Positions 8,182 to 16,822 of a stretch of DNA of 34,709 nt are shown in pieces. The position numbers and the translations under genes are program-made. Position 1 is the first letter of the stretch. Every line of letters starts with the position of its first letter. Source of the DNA: Clostridiales bacterium (GTDB lineage Bacteria; Bacillota; Clostridia; Saccharofermentanales; Saccharofermentanaceae); contig JAGCVX010000013.1 of assembly GCA_017962145.1 (NCBI GenBank), positions 1-34,709 of the forward strand, given 5' to 3'. The notes beneath the pieces were generated by a model, which did no database searches, was not told the DNA's origin, and saw only the letters and a program-made list of their open reading frames with translations.

Positions 8182-9687
8182 TTATTCCCCTCCTGCAATG
8201 GTACTCATGATCTTACTTTGTGTAAGGTCTTCGCCGGAAAGTTCACCGACGACTTTACGGTCGCGCATGACGACCATGCGGGAGCAGGTACGGAGCATCT
8301 CATCCGTCTCGGAAGAAATAAACGTAACGCTCATTCCTTCAGACGCAAGCTCAAGTACCAGTTTCTGAATATCTACCTTCGTACCGACGTCGATACCTCT
8401 TGTCGGCTCGTCAAGGATGAGATATTCCGGATGCATCAGGAGCCATCTGGCCAGGATGACCTTCTGCTGGTTACCGCCGGACAAAGACTTGATCGGTGTA
8501 TCCGCAGACGCGGTCTTGATGCTGAGTTTCTTAATATATTCCTCGGCAAATGCATTTGCCTGGGCTTTACTGAAGGGCTTGAAGAATCCTTTCAGCACCT
8601 GCAGTGCGAGGATGATATTCTCTCTAACGGAAAGGTCACCGATGATACCGTCGTTCTTTCTATCTTCCGGAAGATACGCGATACCGTTTTTCATCGCCGC
8701 ACGAGGGGTTCTGATCTTAACCTCTTTTCCGTTTCGTTTAACGGTTCCGCCGAGGACTCTGTCCGCACCGAAGATCGCTCTTACGCACTCACTTCGTCCG
8801 GAACCCAGAAGACCTGTGAAACCATTGACTTCACCTTTTCTGATAAAGAAATCGAAGGGCTTGATACCGGCGTTACTGAAAAGCTGCGATGCTTCGTAGA
8901 TCTTCTCATCTGCATCTTTTCCCTGATAGGGTTCCATCTCGCCTTTGATATCGGAAAGATCGTCCATTTCTTTACCGAGCATCTTCGCAACGAGTTTGAC
9001 TCGCGGAAGATCTGCGATCTCATATTCACCCACCAGCTGACCGTCACGAAGTACGGTGATCTTATCGCATACTTCGTATACCTGATCGAGGAAGTGTGTG
9101 ACGAAAATAATGCCTACGCCTGTTGCTTTCAGATCGCGCATCAGTCCGAAGAGTTTTTCGACTTCCTGTTCATCCAGTGAAGATGTCGGTTCATCTAAGA
9201 TCAACACCTTGCACTCCATGTCTACGGCACGCGCGATGGCGACCATCTGCTGTACCGCGATCGAACAGCTTGCCAGCTGCTGCGTCGCCTTTGCAGGAAT
9301 ATCCAGTTTCGAAAGAAGCGCGTCCGCATCCGCGTTCATCTTTCTCCAGTTCGTGATCTTGGCTTTGCCGCGGCCGATATACATGTTCTCGGCAACTGTC
9401 AGATTCGGACACAATGTGATCTCCTGATAAACCGTACTGATACCCAGGTTCTGCGCGTCCTGTGGGGAATGGATCTGCACTTCTTTTCCGTCAAGACGGA
9501 TGACGCCTGAATCCTTCGAATATACACCTGTCAGTACCTTGATCAGTGTCGATTTTCCGGCTCCGTTTTCTCCCATAAGAGCGTGGATCTCACCCTTATT
9601 CAGAGAGAAGTCGACTTTCTGCAAAGCACGTACGCCCGGAAAAGATTTATCGATGCCTCGCATCTCAAGCATTCTATTATTTTCCAT
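8182..9687 (-). CDS. ytfR: CUT2 sugar ABC transporter ATPase, YtfR-like
   Basis: This 501-residue protein has two fused nucleotide-binding domains, as in all CUT2 transporters. The N-terminal domain has Walker A GENGAGKST (residues 39-47), Walker B LILDEPTSSLD and a degenerate signature ASCSIAVQQ instead of LSGGQ. E. coli YtfR has a similar variant, which supports the assignment. The C-terminal domain has a degenerate Walker A (GLLGSGRSE), a canonical LSGGNQQKV and LILDEPTRGIDVG. The ribosome site is AAGAAGG. It is separated from the upstream binding-protein gene by a strong hairpin, which may set its lower expression. Confidence 0.92.
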   Translation of the reverse strand: MENNRMLEMRGIDKSFPGVRALQKVDFSLNKGEIHALMGENGAGKSTLIKVLTGVYSKDSGVIRLDGKEVQIHSPQDAQNLGISTVYQEITLCPNLTVAENMYIGRGKAKITNWRKMNADADALLSKLDIPAKATQQLASCSIAVQQMVAIARAVDMECKVLILDEPTSSLDEQEVEKLFGLMRDLKATGVGIIFVTHFLDQVYEVCDKITVLRDGQLVGEYEIADLPRVKLVAKMLGKEMDDLSDIKGEMEPYQGKDADEKIYEASQLFSNAGIKPFDFFIRKGEVNGFTGLLGSGRSECVRAIFGADRVLGGTVKRNGKEVKIRTPRAAMKNGIAYLPEDRKNDGIIGDLSVRENIILALQVLKGFFKPFSKAQANAFAEEYIKKLSIKTASADTPIKSLSGGNQQKVILARWLLMHPEYLILDEPTRGIDVGTKVDIQKLVLELASEGMSVTFISSETDEMLRTCSRMVVMRDRKVVGELSGEDLTQSKIMSTIAGGE

Positions 9688-9715
9688 GGGTTAACCTTCT
9701 TTACTTTTTTGGAAA

Positions 9716-9758
9716 GACGCAGTGCGGCTGCTCCTTACGGATCAAGCCGCACCGCGCC
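9716..9758 (-). promoter_or_regulatory. Intercistronic hairpin between binding protein and ATPase
   Basis: Arms at 9716-9729 and 9745-9758 form a 14-bp stem (two G-T pairs) with a 15-base loop. The minus-strand sequence after it (TTTCCAAAAAAG) is a poor U-tract, so this is better read as an mRNA stabiliser or leaky attenuator. Such hairpins commonly let the binding protein be made in excess of the ATPase and permeases. Confidence 0.6.
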
Positions 9759-9797
9759 TCAGGATATATGGTTATGTATAGGGTGCCTAAAGTTAAA

Positions 9798-10850
9798 TCA
9801 GATACCGTACTTATCTACGTCTTCCTGCTTGATTGTAGCAGCGTCGAATCCCTTTTCTTCCATGATGATGGTCTTTTCAGGTGTCTTACCGGCTTCGATA
9901 TCCTTGATGATCGCGTCGATGTAAGAAGCCTGGAACGGGTTGCACTGACCGTCATAGTTCCAGTTCTGCTTCAGCAGTTCTTCGAGAGCCCACTTGTTGC
10001 AGTCAAAGCCCATGATGATAACGTCTTTGCCTACACCGTGAGAGATACCTGCAGCGTCAAGAGCAGCTACAGCGCCCTTCGCCATATCGTCGTTTTCCGC
10101 GTAGATTACGTTGAAAGAAGCACCGGAGTCGATAACGGACTGAACGATCTGCTGTGCATCGGAAGCACTCCAGCCACCGGTCTGCTGCATAACGATATTC
10201 CAGTTTGCTTCAGCGTTTACTTTCTCTTCCAGAGCGCCGCTTCTGCCCTGCTGAGCAGCAGAACCCATCGCACCCTGAATGTGGATGATGTTGTATTCGG
10301 AAAGATTCTGGCCTGCGAGCCACTCTACAGCGGTCTGACCTTCTTTAGCCATATCGGAAACGATAGAAGCTTCGTAAAGGCTCGGATCTGCATCGATGGT
10401 TCTATCGAAGAGGATAACCTTAACGCCGGCGTCCTTTGCATCCTGAAGTACTGTATCCCAACCTGCTACGTCTGCAGCGGAAAGAAGGAGATAATCTACT
10501 TCGTTCTGGATGAATGTCTGAGCCTGCTGGATCTGCTCATCGTTCTTCAAGCTGTAGAAGAAAGATGCATCGTATCCGTTCTCTTTGGTGAACATAGCCT
10601 GCAGGTCTGCATCGTTTGCTGTACGATAACCGGACTCGTTCGGGTCGTTGTTGATGATACCGACTTTGATCAGTTCACCGGAAGAAGATCCTCCGCCACC
10701 GTTTCCGCCGTCGTCACCACCGTTGCCGGCATCGTTATTCGCCGCGGAAGATCCGCCTGCGCCTGCAGTCGTTGTGCTTCCGGAAGAAGAACATGCAACG
10801 AGACCGAAAGCCATGATAGAAGCCATAATAACAGCTAATACTTTTTTCAT
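9798..10850 (-). CDS. Sugar-binding lipoprotein (first of the operon)
   Basis: The 350-residue product has a lipoprotein signal (GLVAC, Cys about residue 20). A long Ser/Gly/Asn/Asp-rich linker follows (about residues 21-58, runs such as GNGGDDGGNGGGGSSSG) and tethers the domain. The rest is a type-I periplasmic-binding fold of the CUT2 kind, with AGWDTVLQDAKDAGVKV, IIHIQGAMGSAAQQGRS and VIYAENDDMAKGAVAAL. It resembles the YtfQ group but clearly diverges from the second binding protein at 4997-6040. The ribosome site is TTAGGAGG. Its position after the kinase gene and before the hairpin suggests it is the abundant binding protein. Ligand unknown. Confidence 0.88.
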   Translation of the reverse strand: MKKVLAVIMASIMAFGLVACSSSGSTTTAGAGGSSAANNDAGNGGDDGGNGGGGSSSGELIKVGIINNDPNESGYRTANDADLQAMFTKENGYDASFFYSLKNDEQIQQAQTFIQNEVDYLLLSAADVAGWDTVLQDAKDAGVKVILFDRTIDADPSLYEASIVSDMAKEGQTAVEWLAGQNLSEYNIIHIQGAMGSAAQQGRSGALEEKVNAEANWNIVMQQTGGWSASDAQQIVQSVIDSGASFNVIYAENDDMAKGAVAALDAAGISHGVGKDVIIMGFDCNKWALEELLKQNWNYDGQCNPFQASYIDAIIKDIEAGKTPEKTIIMEEKGFDAATIKQEDVDKYGI

Positions 10851-10877
10851 TTTGAAACCTCCTAAGTCATCACAATT

Positions 10878-10892
10878 CGGGGTCTTCCCCCG
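10878..10892 (-). other. Small hairpin in the binding-protein leader
   Basis: CGGGG and CCCCG form a 5-bp GC stem with a 5-base loop, 28-42 bases upstream of the binding-protein ATG. It is not followed by a U-tract. It could mark a processing or stabilising element. Low certainty. Confidence 0.3.
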
Positions 10893-10975
10893 TCATCTGA
10901 CTACATTTTAGGATTCACATGAAAAAAGACCATTGAGAAAAAAAGGAAACGTGTTTGGATTTTTTATCCCTTGTT

Positions 10976-12310
10976 TTATTCGTTTGAATTTTCTACGATT
11001 TCGGTTGATTTTTTCGGCAGACGGATCGAAACACGTGTTCCTTTATCGAGAATACTCTCAATGTGCACACCGTATTCTTCGCCATATGTCAGGCGGATTC
11101 GCTCATTTACATTATATAGACCATATACGACATCTTTTTCGGGCGTACCTTCACGGATCGCTTTACGTACCTCACGAAGTCGGTCCTGCGACATACCCTT
11201 TCCGTCGTCTTCCACCACGATGGTGAAGTAATCTTTTTTCTCTTCGCCGCGGATCGTGATCTTACCGCCGCCACGCTTATTCTTAATGCCGTGGTACAGT
11301 GCATTTTCCACGACAGGCTGGACAGAAAGCTTCGGAATACGGAACTCGTTTAAGTTCTCCGGCACGTCGATCTCAAAGCTTAAGATGTCCTGGTAACGGA
11401 TGTGCTGGATCTCAAGATAGCTTCGGACGTGCTGCAGTTCCTCGCGGATCAGAACCGTCTCTTTACCCTTGTTCAGAGAAAGACGGAAAAAGTCCGAAAG
11501 GTTTCCGACCATGCTTACGACCTGCTTCTGATTGCCCGCTTCGGCGGACCACACGATCGCGTCGAGCGTGTTATATAAAAAGTGCGGATTGATCTGCGAC
11601 TGCAGAAGATCGAACTCGGATTTTCGAAGGCGCTTCTGCTCCGCTTTTACCTGCTCCTCGATCGGTCTGGTGATCCAGATCGGGCCGAGATACGAGATAA
11701 CGACCATCGTGACCAGACCAAATGCAAGAAGGGCCGCAGAGATCTCGACGATGTTGACGAAAAGCGCATTGTTCTGCGCCTGCGTGATCTGGATCTGCTG
11801 CGTCTCGTAATAGATATATTCGTTGATCGTTTCCTGCAAAAGCGACGTTACGATCTGCACGTCGTTTTCCCAGATGAGCATGTTGTCTTCGTACTTATTT
11901 TCGTATCCGAGATTCTCCGTGATCTGCGCCACATACGTCTCTAAGTTGTTGAGATATTTTTCCGCGTACTGCAGTCTCTGGAGATTATCTTCCGTGTTCG
12001 TATAGACCTTCAGGCTTGTAACGACCTGGCGCGCTTTATCGAGTTCTTCCGACAAGATCGAGTCTTCCGGACGGACGTTACCGACGATCAGAAGATATGT
12101 CTCGTAATCGAAGTCTTCCTTAAACTCCAAACTGAATTCACTTGCGGCAACAACGGAGCTGGTCATCTTATTGTTGCGCTCGTTGATATACCACATGTTA
12201 TAAAAGGCATACGCGATGAATGCCAGGCTCGGTAAAAGCAGCACGATGTAGGATATACGGATCTGCGTCGCAAGACGGGACCGCTGTTTTCCGGATCTCG
12301 ATCGGCTCAT
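10976..12310 (-). CDS. Sensor histidine kinase, YesM/LytS type, without HAMP
   Basis: The 444-residue membrane kinase has TM1 at about residues 19-40, an extracytoplasmic region of about 140 residues that looks all-helical, and TM2 at about 183-208. A short helix then leads to the His_kinase motif QSQINPHFLYNTLDAI (His243). The catalytic domain has QPVVENALYHGIKNK (N box), DDGKGM and YGLYNVNERIRLTYG. Only about 35 residues separate TM2 from the phospho-accepting His, too few for the usual HAMP domain plus connector. It overlaps the upstream response-regulator gene by 4 bases (ATGA), so the pair is co-translated. It probably senses a sugar or binding-protein state for the adjacent transporter (inference from context). 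Confidence 0.9.
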   Translation of the reverse strand: MSRSRSGKQRSRLATQIRISYIVLLLPSLAFIAYAFYNMWYINERNNKMTSSVVAASEFSLEFKEDFDYETYLLIVGNVRPEDSILSEELDKARQVVTSLKVYTNTEDNLQRLQYAEKYLNNLETYVAQITENLGYENKYEDNMLIWENDVQIVTSLLQETINEYIYYETQQIQITQAQNNALFVNIVEISAALLAFGLVTMVVISYLGPIWITRPIEEQVKAEQKRLRKSEFDLLQSQINPHFLYNTLDAIVWSAEAGNQKQVVSMVGNLSDFFRLSLNKGKETVLIREELQHVRSYLEIQHIRYQDILSFEIDVPENLNEFRIPKLSVQPVVENALYHGIKNKRGGGKITIRGEEKKDYFTIVVEDDGKGMSQDRLREVRKAIREGTPEKDVVYGLYNVNERIRLTYGEEYGVHIESILDKGTRVSIRLPKKSTEIVENSNE

Positions 12311-13935
12311 GTTTCCTCGCTGTCTTTCTGTCCTCGGTTACGGTACTGCGTCGGCGTGATGCCCTGTGTCTTTTTAAACAGATATGAAAAATAATGCGGA
12401 TCTTTATATCCCACGAGGATACCGATCTCATTACTCTTCTTCGACGATCTTCGAAGCATCTCTTTAGCCATATTCATACGGTAATCCGTCAGGTACTTGA
12501 TGAACGGCTGGCCTGTCTCCTGCTTAAAGATCGCGCTTAAGTGATTCGGTGAGAAATTCACTTGCGCCGCGAGTGTGTTCAGCGACAGGTCTTCATCGGA
12601 GTAGTGTTCATAGATATATGCGATCGCGCTCTTGATGACGTCGTGATAACGGCCCAGCGTGTGATCTTCACGAAGCGACAGTGCAAGCTCTAGGACCGAC
12701 AGCAGATACTCTTTCGTTTTTTCTTCTTCGGCAAGCACTTCGTGTCCCGGGAACTCGATCTTTTCTTCCATCTCCTCTTTGGAAAGGCCCAGTTCATTTA
12801 CCACGAAATCCGCGACACAGAAATATACATCCATCGCGATATACTGACGGAGCATCGTCGATTTCAGCGCGTTGTCGCCGATGTTGTTGAGATATTCTTC
12901 CAGGAAGAACGGGATCTCGGACGGCTCGCCGGCACGAAGGAATCGCTTCATGAGGCGGCGGTCGATATGCTGCGGGTTGATCTCCGACGGGATGTCGACA
13001 TTGTTTTCCGGACGAAGGCCTTCTTTCGATCCCACTAAAAATGCATTTTCCGAAGTCAGATACAGGTGCGCGTACGCACGGCTGGCCCAGTCAAATGACG
13101 TGTGGATCTCGGTGATGCGGCCGACGGTCTGGCCGATCGCGCCAAAGTAGCGGATGTGCTTATAGCCTTCAAAAAGAGCTTTCATCTTTGCGAGCGCGCG
13201 GTCGATCTTCTTCTGGATATCGTTGTCGTCGTCGCCCTTAAAAAGAAGCGCGGTGCCTTCTACTTTAAAGTCGAAAAAGATCGCGCCGCATTCATCTGCG
13301 ATCGCGCGCACGCCGTCCTCGACTTTCAAAACGCTGTTCGAATATTCGCCGATGTCGTGCTTTTCAGACCAGATCTTTAAAAGCACGATGTTATAGCGAA
13401 GACCGGTCAGATCGATGTCGAGATTTTTCGCTTCTTCGATCAGTTCCGACGTATGTTTTCCGCCCTTGATGAGCGTATTGAAAAAGTCACGCTTATCGAG
13501 CTCGGTGCGCTCGCGCATCTCTTCTTCGTAGCGCTTTGCGGCTTCCCGCTCTTCTTTTTTCTCGCGGATCTTTTCCGAAAGCGCGTCAACTTCTTTGATG
13601 AGATTTTCGCCGTTTACAGGCTTTAAAAGATAGCACGAAACGCCGATCTTGATCGCATCTCTTGCGAACTGGAAATCTTCGTATCCCGTTAATATGATGA
13701 TCTCGATCCACGGGAACTCCGACTTGATCATGCGGCTCAGCTGCAGGCCGTCCATGAACGGCATCTTGATGTCCGTGATCACGATGTCCGGTTTTTCTTT
13801 CTGGATCATCGAATAGGCGACTTCGCCATCGCCGGCCTCGCCGCAGAAATCATATCCATGCGCGCGCCAGTCGATATTATTCTTGATGCCTTCGCGGACG
13901 ACATATTCATCCTCGACTAAAAAAACCTTCAACAT
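12307..13935 (-). CDS. Response regulator with AraC-type DNA-binding domain (YesN type)
   Basis: The 542-residue protein has a REC domain (residues 1-120) with acidic pocket Glu8/Asp9, phospho-acceptor Asp55 in VITDIKMPFMDG and Lys105 in LLKP. A coiled stretch rich in Glu/Lys (about 120-150) and a middle region of about 270 residues follow. The C-terminus is a double helix-turn-helix AraC domain (about 435-535: LSLNTLAAQVNFSPNHLSAIFK and GYKDPHYFSYLFKK). It should activate the sugar-transport genes downstream when phosphorylated by the kinase encoded next to it. The ribosome site is weak (GCGGGGA). The gene begins the operon behind an extended -10 promoter and a 5' inverted repeat. Confidence 0.92.
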   Translation of the reverse strand: MLKVFLVEDEYVVREGIKNNIDWRAHGYDFCGEAGDGEVAYSMIQKEKPDIVITDIKMPFMDGLQLSRMIKSEFPWIEIIILTGYEDFQFARDAIKIGVSCYLLKPVNGENLIKEVDALSEKIREKKEEREAAKRYEEEMRERTELDKRDFFNTLIKGGKHTSELIEEAKNLDIDLTGLRYNIVLLKIWSEKHDIGEYSNSVLKVEDGVRAIADECGAIFFDFKVEGTALLFKGDDDNDIQKKIDRALAKMKALFEGYKHIRYFGAIGQTVGRITEIHTSFDWASRAYAHLYLTSENAFLVGSKEGLRPENNVDIPSEINPQHIDRRLMKRFLRAGEPSEIPFFLEEYLNNIGDNALKSTMLRQYIAMDVYFCVADFVVNELGLSKEEMEEKIEFPGHEVLAEEEKTKEYLLSVLELALSLREDHTLGRYHDVIKSAIAYIYEHYSDEDLSLNTLAAQVNFSPNHLSAIFKQETGQPFIKYLTDYRMNMAKEMLRRSSKKSNEIGILVGYKDPHYFSYLFKKTQGITPTQYRNRGQKDSEET

Positions 13936-13965
13936 CCTTTTTTCCCCGCTTCGAAGAAATAATGA

Positions 13966-13999
13966 TCATGGGTACGAAGGGGTGTCCTATCGTACCCAT
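13966..13999 (-). repeat. 11-bp inverted repeat in the leader of the two-component operon
   Basis: CATGGGTACGA (13966-13976) and TCGTACCCATG (13989-13999) are perfect arms around 12 bases. With a one-base bulge the stem extends by ATGA/TCAT. It begins within a few bases of the predicted transcription start, so it can be an operator for autoregulation or a 5' mRNA-protecting hairpin. No U-tract follows. Confidence 0.6.
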
Positions 14000-14008
14000 G
14001 TCATTTTG

Positions 14009-14017
14009 GATTATAGC
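14009..14017 (-). promoter_or_regulatory. Extended -10 promoter (TGCTATAAT) of the two-component operon
   Basis: The minus strand reads TGCTATAAT, a perfect TGn-TATAAT extended -10. A TTCACA hexamer lies 15 bases upstream of TATAAT, short of ideal but plausible with an extended -10. Predicted start is near 14002. Confidence 0.65.
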
Positions 14018-14053
14018 AAATTAATGAATCTGTGAATACTTCCAAGAAAAGAT

Positions 14054-14074
14054 TTCGCTCGCCTTTCGCGCGAA
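14054..14074 (-). terminator. Weak candidate terminator after the GH13 gene
   Basis: TTCGC/GCGAA arms around 11 bases are followed on the minus strand by ATCTTTTCTTGG. The stem is short. It lies 46 bases after the GH13 stop and upstream of the two-component promoter. Confidence 0.35.
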
Positions 14075-14119
14075 TGATCCGCGCCGCGCATTCACTTGCA
14101 ACGCGCGCCGCATGCGGCA

Positions 14120-15541
14120 TCAGTTCTCCATCTTCCAGATCGCGCACGAGTACGGCGGCAGCACGGAGCCTCCTCCGAAATCGTGGATCTTTCCGGTCAG
14201 AAGATCGACCGCCTGTCCGCATCCCGCATCAAAATGCGCGGTATATTCGTAGTCCGCGGCATTGATCGCGACAAGGATTCTCTCGTAGTTTTTCTCTTTT
14301 CGGCATCCGTCTGTTCCTGCACCGTCTCCGTCCCAGCGTCGTTCGAAAATGCACTGGTGATTCGTCAGTAAGACAGACCGGAAGGATCCGTAGTTCAGCG
14401 CGGGGCTTTCCGTTTTGATCTCGGAAAGTTTCGCGATGTGTTCGGTCAGGTTCGTCCACTCGGGCTTTTCAAAGCAAGGACGAAGCGCCGGATCGCCTTC
14501 TTCTTTTCTTGCGGTCGCGCCCCACTCAGATCCGTAGTACACGCAAGGGAAACCTGGCATGCCAAATGCAAGTGTATAGATCAGCGGCAGGTGCGCGGGG
14601 TTATTTAAATTCGAGGCGATCCTCGTGACGTCGTGGTTATCGACAAAACTCATCAGGTGCAGGCCGCGGAACCAGCTCCAGTTTTCCGGTCCGAACTGCT
14701 GCGTGAGCGTGTGGACGACCTCGAACATATTCATGCAGTTGAAGCTGCTGAACAGGCCCTTATAGCACGCGTAGTTCGTGCACGAGTGGCACATCTCGGG
14801 GTTGACCCACATCTTATATTCGCCGTGCAAAAGCTCGCCGAGAAGCAGGAATTCCGGCTTCAGGCTTTCTGTGAAACTTCTCAGGCGCTTTAAGAAATCC
14901 CGGTCCAGGCAGTACGCTACATCGAGGCGCAGTCCGTCGATTCCAAAGTAGTCGACCCAGTAGCGGATCTTGTCGAAGATGTGATTGATGACCGCGTCAT
15001 TTCGCAGGTTGAGCTTGACCAGGTCAAAGCATCCTTCCCATCCTTCGTACCAGAATCCGTCGTTATAGTTCGAGTTGCCGTCAAATGAAATATGGAACCA
15101 GTCTTTGTATGGCGAGTCCCATTTTTTCTCCTGTACGTCGTGAAATGCCCAGAAGCCTCGTCCGACGTGGTTAAATACGCCGTCGAGCACGACGCGGATG
15201 CCCGCTTCGTGAAACTTTTCAACGACTTCTTTAAAATCTTCGTTCGTGCCGAGTCTTCGGTCGATCAGGCCGTAGTCTCGGGTATTATAGCCATGCGTAT
15301 CCGATTCAAAGACCGGTGAAAAATAGATGGCGCTGATGCCGAGCTTTTTGTAGTGCGGGATCCAGTCGATCACTTTTCGGATCGGGGATGCCGCGGCGCC
15401 GGTGCTTTTCGAGCAGGATTTGTCGGAGGCGCAGAAAACCGCTACCCCCTGATCGTTGTACTCGGCCGGTGCATTTTCAAATGGCGCGCCGCAAAAACCC
15501 AGCGGGTATATCTGATAAAATACTGATTCTTCAAACCACAT
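14120..15541 (-). CDS. GH13 alpha-amylase family glycoside hydrolase
   Basis: The 473-residue protein has all four conserved GH13 regions: DGVFNHVG (Asp120, His125), GLRLDVAY (nucleophile Asp207), LLLGELLHG (acid/base Glu236) and FVDNHD (His303, Asp304). The C-terminal beta domain is short. There is no signal peptide and no N-terminal carbohydrate-binding module, so it is a cytoplasmic enzyme acting on maltodextrin- or cyclodextrin-sized alpha-glucans. The neopullulanase/cyclomaltodextrinase subgroup is likely but not certain. A charged insertion (about residues 25-53) sits between the first strand and KVIDWIPHYKKLG. It begins 3 bases after the stop of the flavin-barrel gene, with GAGACG as a weak ribosome site, implying coupling. 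Confidence 0.9.
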   Translation of the reverse strand: MWFEESVFYQIYPLGFCGAPFENAPAEYNDQGVAVFCASDKSCSKSTGAAASPIRKVIDWIPHYKKLGISAIYFSPVFESDTHGYNTRDYGLIDRRLGTNEDFKEVVEKFHEAGIRVVLDGVFNHVGRGFWAFHDVQEKKWDSPYKDWFHISFDGNSNYNDGFWYEGWEGCFDLVKLNLRNDAVINHIFDKIRYWVDYFGIDGLRLDVAYCLDRDFLKRLRSFTESLKPEFLLLGELLHGEYKMWVNPEMCHSCTNYACYKGLFSSFNCMNMFEVVHTLTQQFGPENWSWFRGLHLMSFVDNHDVTRIASNLNNPAHLPLIYTLAFGMPGFPCVYYGSEWGATARKEEGDPALRPCFEKPEWTNLTEHIAKLSEIKTESPALNYGSFRSVLLTNHQCIFERRWDGDGAGTDGCRKEKNYERILVAINAADYEYTAHFDAGCGQAVDLLTGKIHDFGGGSVLPPYSCAIWKMEN

Positions 15542-15544
15542 GAA

Positions 15545-15946
15545 TTAGAACGTCTCGACTTCCGGTGCTTTTGTGAAAGAAGAATAGGTCGCCGTTGCAT
15601 TCTGCAGGTAGAATACCTCGGTGTTGCCGTCGTCTTCGTTATACATGCCGCGCAGATTCGGGTATGCGTCGAGCATCGCGGTCTTGGCTTCACGGCGCTC
15701 GTCGGCGATCAGTTCGCAGGCGATGCGGATCCACTCACCGTTCATGAATGCGCAGATCTCTGCCTTCGGGTTCGCGTGAAGCTGCTTGGATGTCGGCTTG
15801 ATCTTGCCGGTCTGGATGTACAGTTTGCCGTCGAAAATGTTCGCGGTGCCAAACGGGCGTACGCGCGGCTGATCACCCTCGACCGTTGCCAGATAGTATG
15901 TTCCGGCGTCTTTCAAAAACTTTGCTGCTCTTTCGATACTTTCCAT
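15545..15946 (-). CDS. Pyridoxamine-phosphate-oxidase-like flavin split-barrel protein
   Basis: The 133-residue protein has the compact FMN-binding split-barrel pattern: YYLATVEGDQPRVRPFG near residues 17-33, KLYIQTGKIKPTSKQL, and a central WIRIACE strand. The length fits small anaerobe members of the family, which bind FMN, F420 or heme and are mostly uncharacterised. The true PNPOx substrate residues are not evident, so the name denotes fold only. An AAGGAGA ribosome site precedes the ATG. It lies 28 bases after the membrane-protein stop and 3 bases before the GH13 start, in one apparent operon. Confidence 0.8.
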   Translation of the reverse strand: MESIERAAKFLKDAGTYYLATVEGDQPRVRPFGTANIFDGKLYIQTGKIKPTSKQLHANPKAEICAFMNGEWIRIACELIADERREAKTAMLDAYPNLRGMYNEDDGNTEVFYLQNATATYSSFTKAPEVETF

Positions 15947-15974
15947 AGTTCAAATCTCCTTATCTGTTTTCTTA

Positions 15975-16685
15975 TTAATCTTCGTATTCAACATAATAGG
16001 TTCCGTTACGGTAGACATAGCGTGCACCATAATCGACGGAACTGGATTTCCAGCCGACGAGATCACTTAAGTCCGCCAGATAGGTTTCCGTACCGTCATA
16101 ATGTATTATAACCTTTTTCGTGACCAATACTCCATCGCCCTTAAGTTTGAAATCATAATATTCTTCGGAGTAGTTCGATGAGAGCGTCGGCGCGAGAAGG
16201 TAATTTTTGTATGTGAATCTATCTGATTTGTAGAAGATATGCATGCCGGTTTCATTTCCGAGCAGATCGTAGGTTTCGCCGTAAATGATCGGATTTTTCG
16301 AGGTCTGCCAGACTTCGTGTGTTTCGCGCATGGTGAAAAGCTGATCGACGGAAAAGACGAAAAACAGGATCGAGCAAAGCACTACGGTCGCGATCGCCGT
16401 GAGTGCGTAAAACATCCCGCTTCTTCGTTCTTTTTTGGTTGAAATGCAGATCATGAAGGGGATCGTGGCGAGTGCGGCATAGCTGATATAGGCACAGACG
16501 CGGTTGATCGTAAGCGGCGTGATGGCGATCTCGTCTCGGATCACCACGGCGAAGATCTCATCGAGATCCGACAGGTCGATCCAGGCCGCGATGCGAAATG
16601 CGGTACATATCCCGAATACAATAAGCGGTATGATCCAAAGGCGGCGTTCTTTCACGCGTTTCTTCGCTTTTTCGGATTCGTTCAT
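15975..16685 (-). CDS. Membrane protein with C-terminal extracytoplasmic domain
   Basis: The 236-residue product has a basic N-terminus (KAKKRVKERR), three helices (about residues 16-37, 60-80 and 92-113) and a soluble tail of about 120 residues rich in Tyr and Asp. No family recognised. The ATG at 16683-16685 is chosen because AAAAGGGGAC lies just upstream; a TTG six codons earlier would overlap that site. The gene probably heads the operon with the split-barrel and GH13 genes. The 137-base gap upstream is GC-rich and contains a GTAAAAT -10-like element and an extended copy of the CAGTGCATTT motif. Confidence 0.7.
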   Translation of the reverse strand: MNESEKAKKRVKERRLWIIPLIVFGICTAFRIAAWIDLSDLDEIFAVVIRDEIAITPLTINRVCAYISYAALATIPFMICISTKKERRSGMFYALTAIATVVLCSILFFVFSVDQLFTMRETHEVWQTSKNPIIYGETYDLLGNETGMHIFYKSDRFTYKNYLLAPTLSSNYSEEYYDFKLKGDGVLVTKKVIIHYDGTETYLADLSDLVGWKSSSVDYGARYVYRNGTYYVEYED

Positions 16686-16787
16686 TCGCTGTCCCCTTTT
16701 CAAACTCGTTCCTTGAGTATTTTACCACTTTCTGGAAAATCAGACTATGGTGGCGAGGGACCCGGGTGTGCAGGGGCGAAGGGGGCC

Positions 16788-16807
16788 GCGCGGGACAGTG
16801 CATTTCG
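16788..16807 (+). repeat. Left copy of a 20-bp inverted repeat flanking the nuclease-like region
   Basis: The plus strand reads GCGCGGGACAGTGCATTTCG. The same sequence with one extra G occurs inverted at 18045-18065. Between them lie only the nuclease-like gene, the hairpin array and a terminator. The core is the dispersed CAGTGCATTT motif. Confidence 0.6.
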
Positions 16808-16822
16808 AGCAGGCGCGGCGGG

